Shown here: positions 11,836 through 24,051 of the stretch, piece by piece
Layout of the letters: each line of letters opens with the position of its first letter
Numbering within the stretch: position 1 is the first letter of the stretch
Assembly (NCBI RefSeq): GCF_035222275.1
Contig: NW_026946359.1
Location: forward strand, 3,100,001 to 3,164,000
Direction of reading: 5' to 3'
Source of the DNA: Podospora bellae-mahoneyi
Taxonomy: Eukaryota > Ascomycota > Sordariomycetes > Sordariales > Podosporaceae
Length of the DNA stretch: 64,000 bases
Program-made: the position numbers and the translations under genes
Notes under the pieces: model-generated
What the model was told of the DNA's origin: nothing
Seen by the model: only the letters and a program-made list of their open reading frames with translations
Databases searched by the model: none

Positions 11836-14326
11836 CTTGTCGGTTGGTTCTGTCCAGCAGGGTCTTGTGTTCAAAAAGGCAGGGAAACGGAGCTGAGGAG
11901 ATTTCAGGGAAGCCGGCAGCAAAGAGGACAGAAAGTTTTTTTGTTGACAGGAGGAGGGATGGGAAAACTAATCGGAGTCCGACCAAGTTTCGGGGATAAT
12001 GGTATTTCTACCGCCCTGGGGGAGAGGGGGGTTGAGTGATGCGCAGACTGGAGCTAGAGCGCAGGGCACCTTGACGAGGGGGGAGCTTACTCAGGGTCCC
12101 CGCAGGCCTTTACGTACTTGGTTGCCCTGGGCCTTGAAGGGGGAGCTTGGACTGGGTCCGTGTTAGGACCCCTAACATGACATATCGTCATGACAATCGA
12201 GGAGTCCGGATGGCAGAAACAGTCAGCTGCTTGCAGGCCTACACGAAATATCTACGTGCCTCGGGACACCCCCGAAACGGGGCATCGCAAAGTGAAGTTT
12301 TGCGCGGTTGCCGCTCCCAGGACAGTCACCCCCTCTGGCAAGGCATACCCGGCGAGCGGTGTGTGAAAGACCATGAGCAGAGTTGGGTCGGTCTGATTCC
12401 CGGCCACAAAAGATTTGATTCTCAGATACACTAACACTAACCGGTCCCGGCGCTTTGGAAGCTTGCGTCTTGCAAAGGCAGTGACCCAGAATCCCCAACG
12501 CGGTAATACACACCCTTTTCCCAATTCTGAGGCCGGCGAGGTACGGCACATGCCACGCCTATCTCAACCAACTAGACGGGACGCTGCAAAAGAGGGGCAA
12601 GCATAAAGCAGAGGGCATTCCATGTTGACGAGATGCAATTATGTCTGCCCTGAGATTCAGTTGCACAATATGTAGCATCAGTGTTTTGGCGGATGAAGGT
12701 AAGGTAGGGCTGCTCGTGGAGGGGCACCGCTTGCGACTTGTTGAGCTAGGTGGGGTATCCGAATCTTGTCGAGCTCCCCCCTGGCTCGATTTGAGCTCTG
12801 GCCACATCAAAGGGGGGGGCCGCCTTCAACCCTCCCCCTCGTCACCCTCCTCCGCCTCCACGCCGCCTACATGTTGTCCGCTACCCACTTCTGTAGGCGA
12901 AGGAAATAACGCAGTCACAGTGGAGGACGCTGGCCTCGCCAAAGGCCGAGCTGCCAGTCAAATAAAACAGGCAAAAATGGCACGTTGTGGTGCGGAGATC
13001 CCGGAATAGTTTTGTTGGTCAAGGGTTCGCTCGCCGGCAGAATGCGTCAAGTTTGACTCCCCCCACGTTGACACTTGCTAGCTCCGGTGAGCAAGCACCG
13101 AGAGACCAAAGAGAAAATCGATTCCATAATGAAAAGTTCCCACCCGGGAGAAGCTTCTTCACATCTGGTGACAAGTGTATTCTCTCTTGTCAAGTCCGCG
13201 GGCCAGAGAATTATCCAAGGTCTCTGGACACAACTGACGCACTTCTCCGCGGGGTTGAGGGTCTCCGGAGCCGACGCTCAGAGTCCGTGGTGGTCTCAGG
13301 AGTTCGGACATCCCACATCTGCAACCAACCCTTGGTCGGGCGGGCCAAGACTGACAATTTGGATGTTTTGGCCACTTCAGAATATCGAAAAGAATGGCCA
13401 AGCATACCTCCGACTTCCGGGCCGGCTTCGCATGTCGTGATGCTGGTGGAGTGCTTCCTAAAAAGAGTCTTGAGCATCTTCCCTGTACGGCTTATATTAC
13501 CCGCCCGCCCTGCAACCGCTTATTTCCCTCAGAAATGCTTATCAGATCTTGAGAACGTGGCTTTGATTTTCAGCTTGAATTCCCGGACATCTGTTGACAT
13601 GTTTCGAGCCAGATGGTCGGCAGAGAGGTCGTGTTCGGAGTGGGGGTTATGTTGAATGCTGTTCACAGCTGGTTGGTTGTTCTGAAGGTTGGATACAAAC
13701 CATGCCCATGAGAGGGAGATAATGGCTCTAACAGGCGACTGGGGCCGACCAAATTGTCTGATTCGAGATTACAAAGCTGAAGCCGCGCTGAACCGAGAAG
13801 CTCAAGAGGGTGACGTACGGGGGCTAGCAGCGGCATGGGGATTGTCAGAGGTCCAGTGCTGTTATCTGATGAATCATCACTTCAGGTTCTCCTCGGTCGT
13901 CGGTCGTCGGTTGCAGGAAGTCCACAGCCGTTGTGCTCATCGCAGATTTTCTCTTGGCATCGAGCCAACTGGACAGGGATCAGGGGGAGACAGCACTGAC
14001 AATTTTTGCGATTGCATCACTCGTGGCTGAAGACCCACCAGCCACACCTCGCTGAGTGCAGGGGCCAGGCGGGAGTGCCCCACAGAACTTCAGAGGTCGC
14101 TCCTGCCTGCCGAACTCGGCGCCACAGATAATCCGCCCCGCTAAACTGGCCCAAGCCCTACCAAATCCCACCATGCGAATTTTCGAATTCATTTGGCGTG
14201 CCGAAGGTAAGTGCAGAGCCACATTCACGTCGCCAAACGCCGGACCTCTAATCAGCACGACATTTTGCTGATTGCCCTTGACCGTGGCAAGGAAGAATCT
14301 CAGAGGGAAATCACCAAGCCATCAAA
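11836..14326. other. Divergent intergenic region zwf1 / RPL33
   Basis: About 2.5 kb between two divergent housekeeping genes, so it should hold both promoters. The longest ORF (12987-13655, 222 codons, +) has no recognisable domain, no low-complexity signature and no intron evidence, and I do not call it. A pair of adjacent small inverted repeats lies at 12161-12192. A G-rich direct repeat (GGGGGAGCTT followed by GGGTCC) occurs near 12077 and 12139. Confidence 0.55.
12161..12192. repeat. Two adjacent perfect short inverted repeats
   Basis: TGTTAGG, three bases, CCTAACA (12161-12177), followed at once by CATGAC, five bases, GTCATG (12176-12192). The two hairpins share bases. They lie about 330 bp upstream of the zwf1 start codon, in the zwf1/RPL33 divergent spacer. 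Could be a regulator site or chance. Confidence 0.5.
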
Positions 14327-15081
14327 ATGCCTACCGAAGCTGGTCATAGACGTGAGTCTGCCCGAGTATCCGCAGCAACAACAGCAGCGACATCGTCAAC
14401 GCGAAATCTGGGCACCTTCATGGCCGCCGTCACGACAATGTTGGCGATGGTCGCTGCTGGATTGCCAATCGACTGAAAGACCATGGGCTAACATGTCTGA
14501 TCTAGTATATGTCAAGTGAGTGAAACCCCACCGGCAATTCGACCCGCTGCGAATCGAACCGAACACCACGACGCAACATTGCGATTCAGAATTTCGAAAT
14601 GCCCGATTCGACTCGATAAGAAGCGCGAGACTGACCAGATTCCATCCATAGGGGTCGCCACCTGAGCTACCAACGCTCCAGGCACGCCGTCCACTCCAAG
14701 ACCTCTCTCATCAAGATTGAGGGCGTTGACGACACAAACGCTGCCAAGTAGGTTGCGAATCGGCTTTGGGGACTACAGAAGGACAGGAGTTAACAATGGG
14801 CACAGCTTCTACCTTGGCAAGAAGGTTGCGTACGTCTACCGTGGTCAGAAGGAGGTTCGCGGCACCAAGATCCGCGTTATCTGGGGCAAGGTCACCAGAC
14901 CACATGGTACGATATATCGGGAGCTCTCTTCGCAGCGGCTTTTTCTTGGAAAGTGTCTCTTTGTGCTGACACTCTTGATACAGGCAACTCCGGCGTCGTC
15001 CGCGCCAAGTTCCAGACCCCTCTCCCCGCTAAGTCTTTCGGCGCCTCGGTTCGCATCATGCTCTACCCCTCCACCATCTAA
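14327..15081 (+). CDS. RPL33: 60S ribosomal protein eL33 (L33/L35a)
   Basis: Five exons: 14327-14351, 14506-14515, 14652-14747, 14806-14906 and 14984-15081, total 330 nt and 109 residues. Exon 2 is a 10-nt microexon (phase 1 in, phase 2 out) that yields part of LYVK. Exon 3 yields GRHLSYQRS and [11 protein letters not shown], exon 4 [13 protein letters not shown] and [13 protein letters not shown], and exon 5 [10 protein letters not shown] through the end [11 protein letters not shown]. The order and length fit eL33 of the large subunit (107 residues in yeast) with no gap, which supports the microexon. Four introns occupy more than half of the 755-bp gene and the 5' ones are the longest (154 and 136 nt), as is common for fungal ribosomal protein genes. 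The short first exon codes MPTEAGHR. Confidence 0.95.
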
Positions 15082-18000
15082 ATAGAGATGGGGGAGAATG
15101 GGCTGGGCAGGAGTTGGTCGGTAACGGGTGGTTCATGATTTCGGTGCATATGGAATTAGACAGGGACTTGACGAAATCAACAACGGACGGCCTTGCTTTC
15201 TAGCATTAAAATCAGGGCAATCGCAAAAAATGACAAAATGCCATTTGAGGATCCGCAACATCTGGGGTGCAAAGGGATTTCAGTGCTTTGGGTGTGTTGC
15301 GGGATGGGACACAAAATCGGCAGTTCAGGGGCGGCACTTGACAAGAGTCTTGCCTTGTCAAAAATACAACATTAATGGCCAGCCTGGGGCTGAGAAGAAT
15401 CAACAGGTCTTTCCAGACGACGACAATTGTGGCTTGGATGCTCGGTTGGTTGTGAGCTGGGAATGGGGGGGGCTATTCTTGCCTGGGATCTGGCCACGAG
15501 GTTGTGTTTTTATTTTTTTGAGAAGGGCCTTGGGTCAGACAGCAGTTATCAGAACCACTCAGTCTTCCATTTTCTCAATTCGTTCTCAATATGGATTCTT
15601 GATTCTTGTGTGTTGTGGCGTGTTGCTAACCAGTGTTGAACAGAGCTTATCCAAGGGACAGAGCTTATCCAAGGGGCAGAACCCATCCAGGTTTCACCTG
15701 TGTGCAGTATGGTCGTCGCCCTAGCCATCATCACCCAAGATGTTGATTAGACCAGCTTTCAGAAACGCCCATCATTAGTAACAAGATTGCCAGCCGTCAG
15801 CCTACTACCAACAACCCATATCTCAACTACCGTATCTCAACTACCATATCTCAACCGCCATATCTCAACCACCATATCTCAACAGCCCATATCCTACGAA
15901 TTCCGCATCCACAACCTCACAACCCCCATATACCATTCCCGGCGGAATTTGCCATCGATCTTATATCCTTGCCTAGGTCTCCCCCATCCCACCTGACCAC
16001 AACGAAACTCGCAGGCGGGTTGCTGGTCTTTGAGGCTTGTTGCTCACATGTTACAGACTCTTTTGTTTCTCCCACACCGCCAGCGTTGGTGGAGTGAGGA
16101 AGGTGTTCTTGGCTTCTTCGTTTTCTTGTTTACAGGGGGCAAATATCACTTCACGTAGGTAGGTACCTAGGCTGACTTGATGATTGATGTATACTGACAG
16201 TCCTGTCATATATATATATATATAGATATGTATTCATACATACATAATGTTGCAATATCAGCTCTCTTCTCTCTGTCCGCTTCAATACTAACTCTTGTTA
16301 GCTGGCGAGGGGGATATGTTTTGAAATGCCACAGGCCGTTTTTACGTCCGTTCTTCCTGTGAGATTGGGTTGAGGTACAAGGGCGGGGCAAGGCGGTGGA
16401 GGCGTGGTGCAACGGGTGGTTTTGTTATGTGGGAGGGGAGGGGAGGGGAGGGTAGGTGGGTGTTTGTGTTGCGGTGGGATGAGGCTCTGATGGTTGTTAT
16501 TGTTGAGGTGGTTCGAGTTCCTACCTATCTAGGTGTTTATGCGGAATATTGTGCATGCTGTCTGGGGCAGGCTGGTGGGCAGTGAATTGAGGCAGTGCTG
16601 TCCTGTGATTCTTCAGCGAGAAAAGAGGTGGCAAAGAAAACAAGATGTGAAGGGTCAGTCAAAGTTGATCAATCATATCGCTTTTTTCGTTCGTGCTAGA
16701 ATGTACCTACCTATCCCTGTGCTACACAGTTCATCTCAACGTGAAGTGGTTACAGCGCCTAATATCAGGGTGGACTTGAGGAAACGAAACACAGGTACAG
16801 CAGGTGGGTGGGCTGAGAGGTAAAGGTTTTTTATTCCCCGATCTCACCTTTCTTTCAGCATCTCTGTTTGTTTGTTTGCGTTTAGGTTGGTGGTTTTTGT
16901 CATTTGGTCTGATGCTGGTTCTCGGTCGAAATGGAGATTCAGATCTTGTGTCATTTACCCCCTCCCCCTCCCCTTGTGTCTATGTCTCTGTGTCGTCCAG
17001 AGTCAAAAAGTCCAAAGTGTCACTTTGGAACATGCGACAGGTGGTCTCGTCTCAAAGCAAGACGACATCGGCCTTTCTCGGCCCACCCATGGAAGCTGAG
17101 ATGGAAGACGACAGACCCTTTGTGTTACTTGCTTGATATGAGCAGCGCCACAGGCGCCTCATTTGTTTTGGATCAGTTCCCGAACAGCTGGGATGGGATC
17201 GACAATCAGGCTGGCTAGCTTCGGCAGATAGGTTTCTCAACAGTCGGCCGGGGTTCACGGCCCTGGTCACGGTCACGGACCTGGGGTTCATCATGGGTGT
17301 GGCTTGCTTGAGATGATGTGTCTGAGACTAGGGTTAGACACTGAGAGGGGGGTTGACGAACGACGAAAGCAGAGGTGTCTCGGTTTACGATAACGACATT
17401 TTGGTCTTCTCGAACGATTTATGAGATGGCCGGGCCGAGGTGGAGGGTGATGGCGGCATGGTGTGCGGCCGGGGATGCAGCCAGGATCACATAATACGGC
17501 GCCACGACGCCACAGTGAGAGATGTAAAAATCCAAGTAGCTGACTTTATATCTTCAGTTTCTCCAGCTCTTTTTGCTGGACGGTTTCGCTGAAGCCTTAT
17601 GCCCATGCTGGAGAGTAAAACTTGACTTGAAAAAACACCGGCGGGCTGGAACAATATCCAGCGTGCCGGCCTTGCGGTTAAGCTCTCTGCATCAAGCCCA
17701 CCCAGGCCATCCCGCTAGTTCCCGGGCCTGGGGTTCCCACGTTGCCAAACAACTGGATACGCATTGGTCGTCCCCATTCGATCGAAGACAACCACGTTCT
17801 CGTGTTGATCCGACTGGGGAAGAGTGGGGTCATGATTGACAGATTGACAGGAGCTAGAAGCAAGATCATCGCCCTGTGAAGCCTGCTTCTTGTGCTTCCA
17901 TCCTCTCAGGGCCTGGTTGGTTCGATCGACTTTGGGAAACGACGTGTATGCTAACTTGTCTCAAAAAGACTAGGAAAAACCTGCTTTCTGGGAAAAAGGC

Positions 18001-20920
18001 TCAAGTCAAGGAAGCATATTGCTACTTTACCCCTTTTCTTTACGTATCAAGAAACTAAATGGGTACACCGGAAATTTGAAAGGTTGGAAAGAGGCAAAAG
18101 GTGGTGATATATGCGGGCGGTGTTTTGTTGTGACTTGATGTCCGGCTCCGTGCCGGACTTTATGGTTATTCTGGCCCGCCGTTGTTGACTTTGTTGTTGT
18201 TGCCTTTGAAATCTTGGTTACGTGTAAAGCGTGTACTACCTACCTTTATGCAGCAATAAGGCAATGAGTAGGGAGGGAGGGTGGCTTCACAACCAGAAAA
18301 CCTGAAGCTGCAATGCTACCCTCCTGCCCCCCCACCGTTAAAAGATGGCTCTTGTGTCCACGAGTCGGGTAGTTTGGTATGGTGCCGAAGTTGAAAAGGG
18401 ATAAGCCCAATCCTTTTCCAGAAATGCGCACCAACTTAGATCGGGATTCGAGTGTGCCAACACAGCAGTTGTGGCGTGGACGTTGGAATATATATCTTGG
18501 CTGGCCATGAATCAGTCGTTTACCCCTCATGTTGAAGATCGAACGTCATCGTCATAACCCTGTCAGCGCTCCATCCAGCATCCAGGAGAAAACTCTCGGC
18601 TCGGGATGCTCGTCCGGGCGCACACTCTAGGCTGGCAGCATCCCCCTTTTCGCGCCGCAGGAAACAAGAGGGAGCTAGTTGTGCTGACACCACAGCGGTG
18701 GCTACCTCGTCGAGGACCTGCAGCTTGAACCTGTCGTGCAGTTCTGGTCCGTACCGTGTCGGACGGATTCTAAATTTCTGTGGGACGCAGGGTACCCTAA
18801 GATAGCTCCCGTCCACCGTCCACAACCGTCCAAAATGCCCAACTTGCAGCTGGCTCTCCCAAAAGTTGAAACTTCCGAGGGATGATCACCAGCTCAGGAT
18901 TTGCACATTGATACACTGCCAAGGGCTGTATATAACGCTGGCATTTCTCACATGTCGAATTCTGCATCTGAGCCGCATGAGTAGACTCGTGGTGGGATGG
19001 CAATCGTATTGTAGCATAGGTATCGGACATCCATTCATGGAAAAAAAGGGGCACATCCCACGCTGTCGCTCGGTAACACGGGCGCCGTGTGTTCCTCTCT
19101 GGCTGGCCGCGTAGTTGTCTGAGGCGCAGCGAGTCCGTATTCTTTCCCCCATGGCGCCTGGAACGGGATGGGGTGAATAGCGGCCAGTCGTTGCCAGTCT
19201 GGAGATTGTCAGCGATGGCCGGCGATTGAGCTGTTGCAATTGAGTTGGAGATGATCTGTGACAGCACGACGCGCGGGGTTTGGGAGCGGATCATCCGGGT
19301 GACACACGAGTCTCCTGGTGTTCAGTGGATTGCGACGGTGAAAAACGGGGTTGAAATGGTGAGCTTGCAGAATGCAGACAGCAACCGCAAGCGGCAAATC
19401 ATAAGCTGGAAGAGACCCGAGAGAAACACCATTGCCCGCCCTTCCACGCGGCCATCCTCAGGTGCTTCTGGGGTCGAACTGCATTCGGAATCCAGCGAAT
19501 CCATTCTTAAAGATATGGCCCTTCCCGCCACGCGATTTTCATCTCTCCTTTCACATTTTTTGGAAACCTTTGGGCAGCCAGTCCAGATTCTTATACTGTG
19601 GACTCCGTATTTACTTTCAAACCAGGCCGTTTCATCCAAACACTCGTTTGTGCCTCCCGTCTTTTAGCATTGAGCATTGAACCGTTCGACTTCTCCGTCT
19701 CTCTCTCGTTGTCCGATATCTGTCCGATAGTCCGTATCGATATCTCAGCAAAACGAGTTCAACCTCCTCAATTGCTCTTTTGCCCCGTCTAAGTTCACAA
19801 ACCCTAGGACGGCCCAGCAAGAACAGGCTTGGCACGAGCCACCTGGCACCTGAATCGGTACATTTTGCGCGTCGACGACTCCTGCATCGGTTTAGCGCCG
19901 ATTCTTGTTGCTGCACTGTTCGACGCATGCAAGTCGAAAACTGGCACTGAAAGTGTCTAGTGCATTCTCCAAGGCTCGTATTTCAGCAGTCGTCCATTTG
20001 TCACCCACCCAGTCTCACGGGTCGAAAAGACTTGTCAAAAAAAAGATATACATACATAAAGAAGAGAAGCCACAACGCACGTGGAACAATCGCGAAGCGG
20101 CCCCCTGTTGCTTTTTTTTTCTTTGAGAAGACCGAGCCAGAGCCACGCGAAGATCAAGCGCCATCCCAGCCCAGTCTCTCTTGGGTTGACGTCAGTCAGT
20201 GGAGCCCAGTGTCAAAACGCTATCCGCTCCGCTGTCACCTCTCGGCACCTAGCGCCATTTACTCCACCAAGAGAGCTCTTTCTGGGACCAAGGCCAGCAG
20301 CACAGCCCGATCGATTTTTCCCCTTTGCTGCAAGAGGTCGCCGACAATTGGCAGGCGGGAGTCAGGTTGTTATCTTTGGAGACGATTCATAAAAAAGGTG
20401 GCAGGGTCGTCAGAAGTTCCAATAGTTGTTTGCCCTTACGCCCGGATATCCGGCCTTATCAGTACTCCATACACTACCACTTACTTCCATTACTTTACCG
20501 CCCGCAACGCTACGCTACGCTGCCCACGCATTTCTCTACTATTCCTTGTCAGACCGCCTGGCTGTTTGCTCCGTGAGGTTGGATTTGTTTGGACACCAGC
20601 ATCCCACGCACAACACGGTTCCTTGATTTCAGCAGGAACCTGCGACAGGTTTTTCGTGGGTCCGTCTCTCGGAAAAGCTCCTGCACAATCAGGCACCCCA
20701 GTCCTACGGCCCACTTCGGCGCGACAGGATCCATCAACATCACCAGAGCTACGCCTGCCCCCAGCATCTTTTTGTCGTCCTTGACCTTGCGAACTGCGAT
20801 CACGACCCTGTCACCTTGCGGGCCCGTTGCAGATCCTTCTCATTTCCCATCTTCTTTCCTCATCAGCACGTACCCCAGCGAAGCAATAAAGTTATCGCAC
20901 CCCCCGCAGCGCCCGACAAG
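15082..20920. other. Long stretch (5.8 kb) without a recognisable gene
   Basis: ORFs of up to 198 codons occur on both strands but none has a known motif, a convincing spliced continuation or codon use like the neighbours. Holds a 14-bp tandem repeat at 15818-15892, a TA dinucleotide tract near 16209-16224 and a pyrimidine-rich region from about 19530 to 20900. The last of these is probably the long promoter and 5' UTR of the DUF2406-like gene. A long non-coding transcript cannot be excluded from sequence alone. Confidence 0.55.
15818..15892. repeat. 14-bp tandem repeat (ATCTCAACYRCCAT)
   Basis: Five consecutive units of 14 nt starting near 15820, 15834, 15848, 15862 and 15876, differing by one or two bases. 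The last is one base longer. Not in a called gene. Confidence 0.8.
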
Positions 20921-22404
20921 ATGGCGACCGCAACATCCCAGAACAGGAACCTCCCCCCTGCGCCTGCTTATCAGTACCCTCAGGCCCCGCCGCAACAGCA
21001 GCAGCAACAGCATCTGCAGTACCAGCAGTCATATCAGCAGTCTTACCAGCAGCCCCAGCAGCATCCTTCCCAACAACAACAACATCAGCTTCATTCGATT
21101 CAGCAGCGCCCTGCGAACCCAACCAGGAAATCTAGAAGCTTCAGTCTTAGGTCGGACAAATCCCAGGGTTCTAGCAGCAATCAGAAAGCCGACAAGGTCG
21201 ACTTGCACGAGACCTCAGCCGAGAAGGAAGCCAAAAGACTTCACAGCAAAGCCGATCCCACCCTCGCAATGCAAGAGGCGGAACCTGGTATGTTTTGGTG
21301 TCTCCCTTGAGATGAGGAATTTTTAAACTGACAGACTCGTGTAGCACAGGTTGCCGCAAACGAAGCATCGTCGCTCGCGCCTTTGAGGAGCATTCAACAC
21401 AAGGATCTCTATGGCAACCCAATCGGTATGAGGTGCAAACCTGGGGAATTGTGACACAAAGTACTAACCATAATTTCTGGCCTAGCCGAACCTGACCGTT
21501 CTAATCCCACCAGAAGCCGCTGGGAACGACCATTAGACACGATTCGGAGTTTCGAGGCAGCAATTGATGGCGGATACAGCAACAGGAGGTCCATGATCCG
21601 GCCCGGTATGCACCCTGCACCCTTGGACATCTCGAGTGGCGGGATACTGACTAACGCATGCAATGCAGACCCGGATGCCAGAGCCAACCGACGAGCTAGC
21701 TATTATGGCAGTAAGTAATGCAATGCCGTGTAGGATTGATTTGCATGAGGCTGACATGTGGACTCTCAGATGGCAATGGTGGTAGATTCTCGCACGACAG
21801 CTACTACGGCAGCCGGCCGCCATCCATGATGTACCATGATCGTGTCGGTGGGAGCCAACAGGACCTCAGACAACATCACTACGACCAAGGGTACAACGGT
21901 CACCCGGCAGCTGGACGGCAAAGGTGGAACCGAATGCAGTCCGACCCGCACGGTCACAGGCCGGGTCCCAATGAATACGTGCTCCCCAGCAACCATCGGT
22001 CCTATGAGACAGTCACAACGGCGTCAGGGAGTGGTACGTCAGGAGAGCCAGCCGGTTATCAGACGGACCCAACAAGCAGCGATAATAGCTCCATCGAACG
22101 GGTTCAGTCGGCGCCGAAGAGGAAACCAGCACCGCAACAACAGCAAATGAACGACTACGGCATTGGGTTCAGCAACAACTCGGTGTACCCGCCACCATCG
22201 TTTGCAGTGGGAACTCAAAGCAGCAGTTCAAGCTCGGGAGATTTGCCCAACTTTCAGCAACAGGCACCCCCTCCAGCGGTTCCCCAGAAGGGTTCGACGT
22301 TGAGGAAAACCACGACTGCGTCGCCACCTCAGGTGCAGGATAGACCCTCGCCACCGGAGAAGAGGAAGAGTTGGTTTTCGAGGAGGTTTAGCAAGAACAA
22401 CTAA
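20921..22404 (+). CDS. DUF2406-like protein, Gln-rich
   Basis: Five exons, 20921-21287, 21345-21425, 21486-21605, 21669-21710 and 21770-22404, giving 414 residues. All four introns are 57-63 nt, interrupt codons after the first base and have GTATGT/GTATGA/GTATGC/GTAAGT donors. Residues 1-70 are Gln/Pro/Tyr-rich. A conserved core runs from KSRSFSLRSDKS through DLHETSAEKEAKRLHSKADP, SSLAPLRSIQHKD and NPTRSRWERPLDTIRSFEAA, a pattern I associate with the fungal DUF2406 family (yeast YMR295C/YGR273C type), whose role is unknown. The carboxy half is disordered, Ser/Pro/Gln-rich, and ends in a basic KRKSWFSRRFSKNN. No membrane segment or signal peptide. Family assignment is from memory of the core and is moderate; the exon structure is well supported by matching phases. 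Confidence 0.8.
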
Positions 22405-23476
22405 GAGGGGTCGACATTTTTGACGATTGCTTTTTCCGATGATATTTCGACAGTTTGTTTAAGTTGCCGCCGCCGATAATGTCGACTTTTTTGATACCCG
22501 ATGGTTCTTCTCACTCTCGCCTTTTAAAAAAACGTCTGGTATGGATGTGGGGCTTTGGTGGGGGTTTGCTACCGTTCAGATGTTTTTGTTGCATGGGGGC
22601 GTTGCGTTTTGTCAGGCTGTTGTGGACAGGCATATTGGCAGATAGGAGAAGAATAAGGAGATTGGACATTTAGAAGATGTAGGATGTTCGACTAGTTGCG
22701 GATGGTTTGGCGTCTTGTCGTTTCTCTCAGCGAAATACTCGACTGGAGGTGGTTTTCTAGGACGGGATTGTGATTTTGATGATGAATGGGTTGGTTTGTG
22801 TTGAAGTACACGTATACGCACACACACGGTTGGGACGGGAAAGGGAAGGGAAAGGGAAAGGGAAAGGGAAGCACGTTAGGAAATGGGAATTACTACTACT
22901 GCTGTACAAGGGCTTTTTCCTGTCGAGTCCTTTGTTCTGATTTGGTACATGAAAGAAAGAGAAATAATGAGAGGGATTCTTTCTTTGGTTTTTAACATTT
23001 TGGTGTGTTCTTGCTGGTGTTTTCTTGTGTGTGTGTGGGTGTGATTTGGGGGGTTGAGAGATGAGATACGGTTGGATATATGCTGGAAAGCGCAAGGAAA
23101 GGGGGAGGGGGACTATTATGATCCAGTAGTAATGGTGAATTGAGGTGGTAAGACTTTCGGCAGAGATCGCTTTCTGTCGAAGTTGGTATCAATTTGTTGT
23201 GTCATGTGATTGAAACTAGAGACAAATATAGTTTACAGTTTGGACATTTGATCCCATGATTGATGCATTAATGCCACACGGGCTATCTAGTCCTCTCTGC
23301 CTCAATACTGGTACTCAATAGCCACACCCATTCCATAACTTTGCCACTCAATCCCCTCTTAAAGACCATATCGTAGGTAGTAAGTAGCAGGAACCGTGTC
23401 CCATCTGTGTGTATGGGGGTAAAATATGGACAAGATAATTTTTAGTTGAGACGAGAAGAAATGAAAAAGACAGTGG
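22405..23476. other. Convergent intergenic region
   Basis: Between the 3' ends of the DUF2406-like gene and VMA21. Contains a GGGAAA microsatellite at 22837-22871. ORFs on the minus strand here are simple-sequence artefacts (Pro/Phe/His-rich). Nothing else recognised. Confidence 0.6.
22837..22871. repeat. GGGAAA microsatellite
   Basis: Nearly six copies of a purine-only hexamer on the plus strand, with one copy shortened. Lies in the 3' flank of the DUF2406-like gene. Confidence 0.85.
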
Positions 23477-24051
23477 TCAACGATCCTTCTTCCCCTCGTG
23501 CTTTTGCTTTTTCTCCTCTTCTAGACGGTCGGACTGGTCCTCTGCCATGGCTACAAGGACGTAGCCTATGAGGACTACGTTTGCCATTATGGCTGCGAGG
23601 CCGCCGGCGTAGGTTGAGTTGCCTGGGGGAATTAGCCGTATGTTTGATGAATGTGTCATGGGAGTGAATACGAAAGGTCGTTGTGAGAATGGGTATGAAT
23701 AAGGAAGTTATGAGGGGATACGAAAGGGGATATGAGCCGTAAGATATGGGAGGCATGGGAGAGGGCACACAGAGGGTGGTGTAAGTGAGTGAGTGAGTGA
23801 CAGAGCAAGGCTGCACAGAAGATTTATAAGCCATGTTAGTTACCTTTGAACAGGGTGTTGACGGTGGCAAAGTAAGACCCGATAGGTACGACCATCATGG
23901 CGAGTGTGAAGGCGAGGAGCTTGAAGATGACGGCTGAGGGGACGGCGGGGGTGATGTTGGACTTTTGAGCTGGGGAGGAGGATGAGGGGGAGTTTGGGTC
24001 GGGCTGGTCGAGGAGGGTTTTTTCTTGGGAGATGATACGGCGGGTGGCCAT
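23477..24051 (-). CDS. VMA21: V-ATPase assembly factor Vma21
   Basis: Two exons, 24051-23844 and 23622-23477, giving 117 residues. The intron is 221 nt (donor GTAACT, acceptor CCCAG) and joins phase 1 so that NTLFKG runs into [10 protein letters not shown]. Two hydrophobic helices are visible, [20 protein letters not shown] and [20 protein letters not shown], with a short luminal loop. The protein ends in KKDR, a dilysine KKxx signal for return to the endoplasmic reticulum. Vma21 escorts the assembling V0 sector of the vacuolar H+-ATPase in the ER. The length is larger than yeast Vma21 (77 residues) because of a disordered amino-terminal arm of about 40 residues, common in filamentous fungi. 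The Met at 24051 was chosen as the first with family-like sequence. Divergent from the FUN30 homologue. Confidence 0.93.

Noticed and set aside
12987-13655. 222-codon ORF between zwf1 and RPL33
   Set aside because: No domain, no family-like segment, no spliced extension; length is within what chance can give in this GC range. A homology search could revive it.
14521-14650. tRNA-like signal (CGAATCGAACC)
   Set aside because: Lies in an RPL33 intron and no acceptor stem or anticodon arm can be built around it.
15128-15724. 198-codon ORF downstream of RPL33
   Set aside because: No motif. It starts inside the likely RPL33 3' UTR and its end holds a small repeat (GGACAGAGC-like), so coding is unlikely.
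18797-19294. 165-codon minus-strand ORF
   Set aside because: Overlapped by other ORFs in two more frames of the same strand with similar length, and no conserved pattern.
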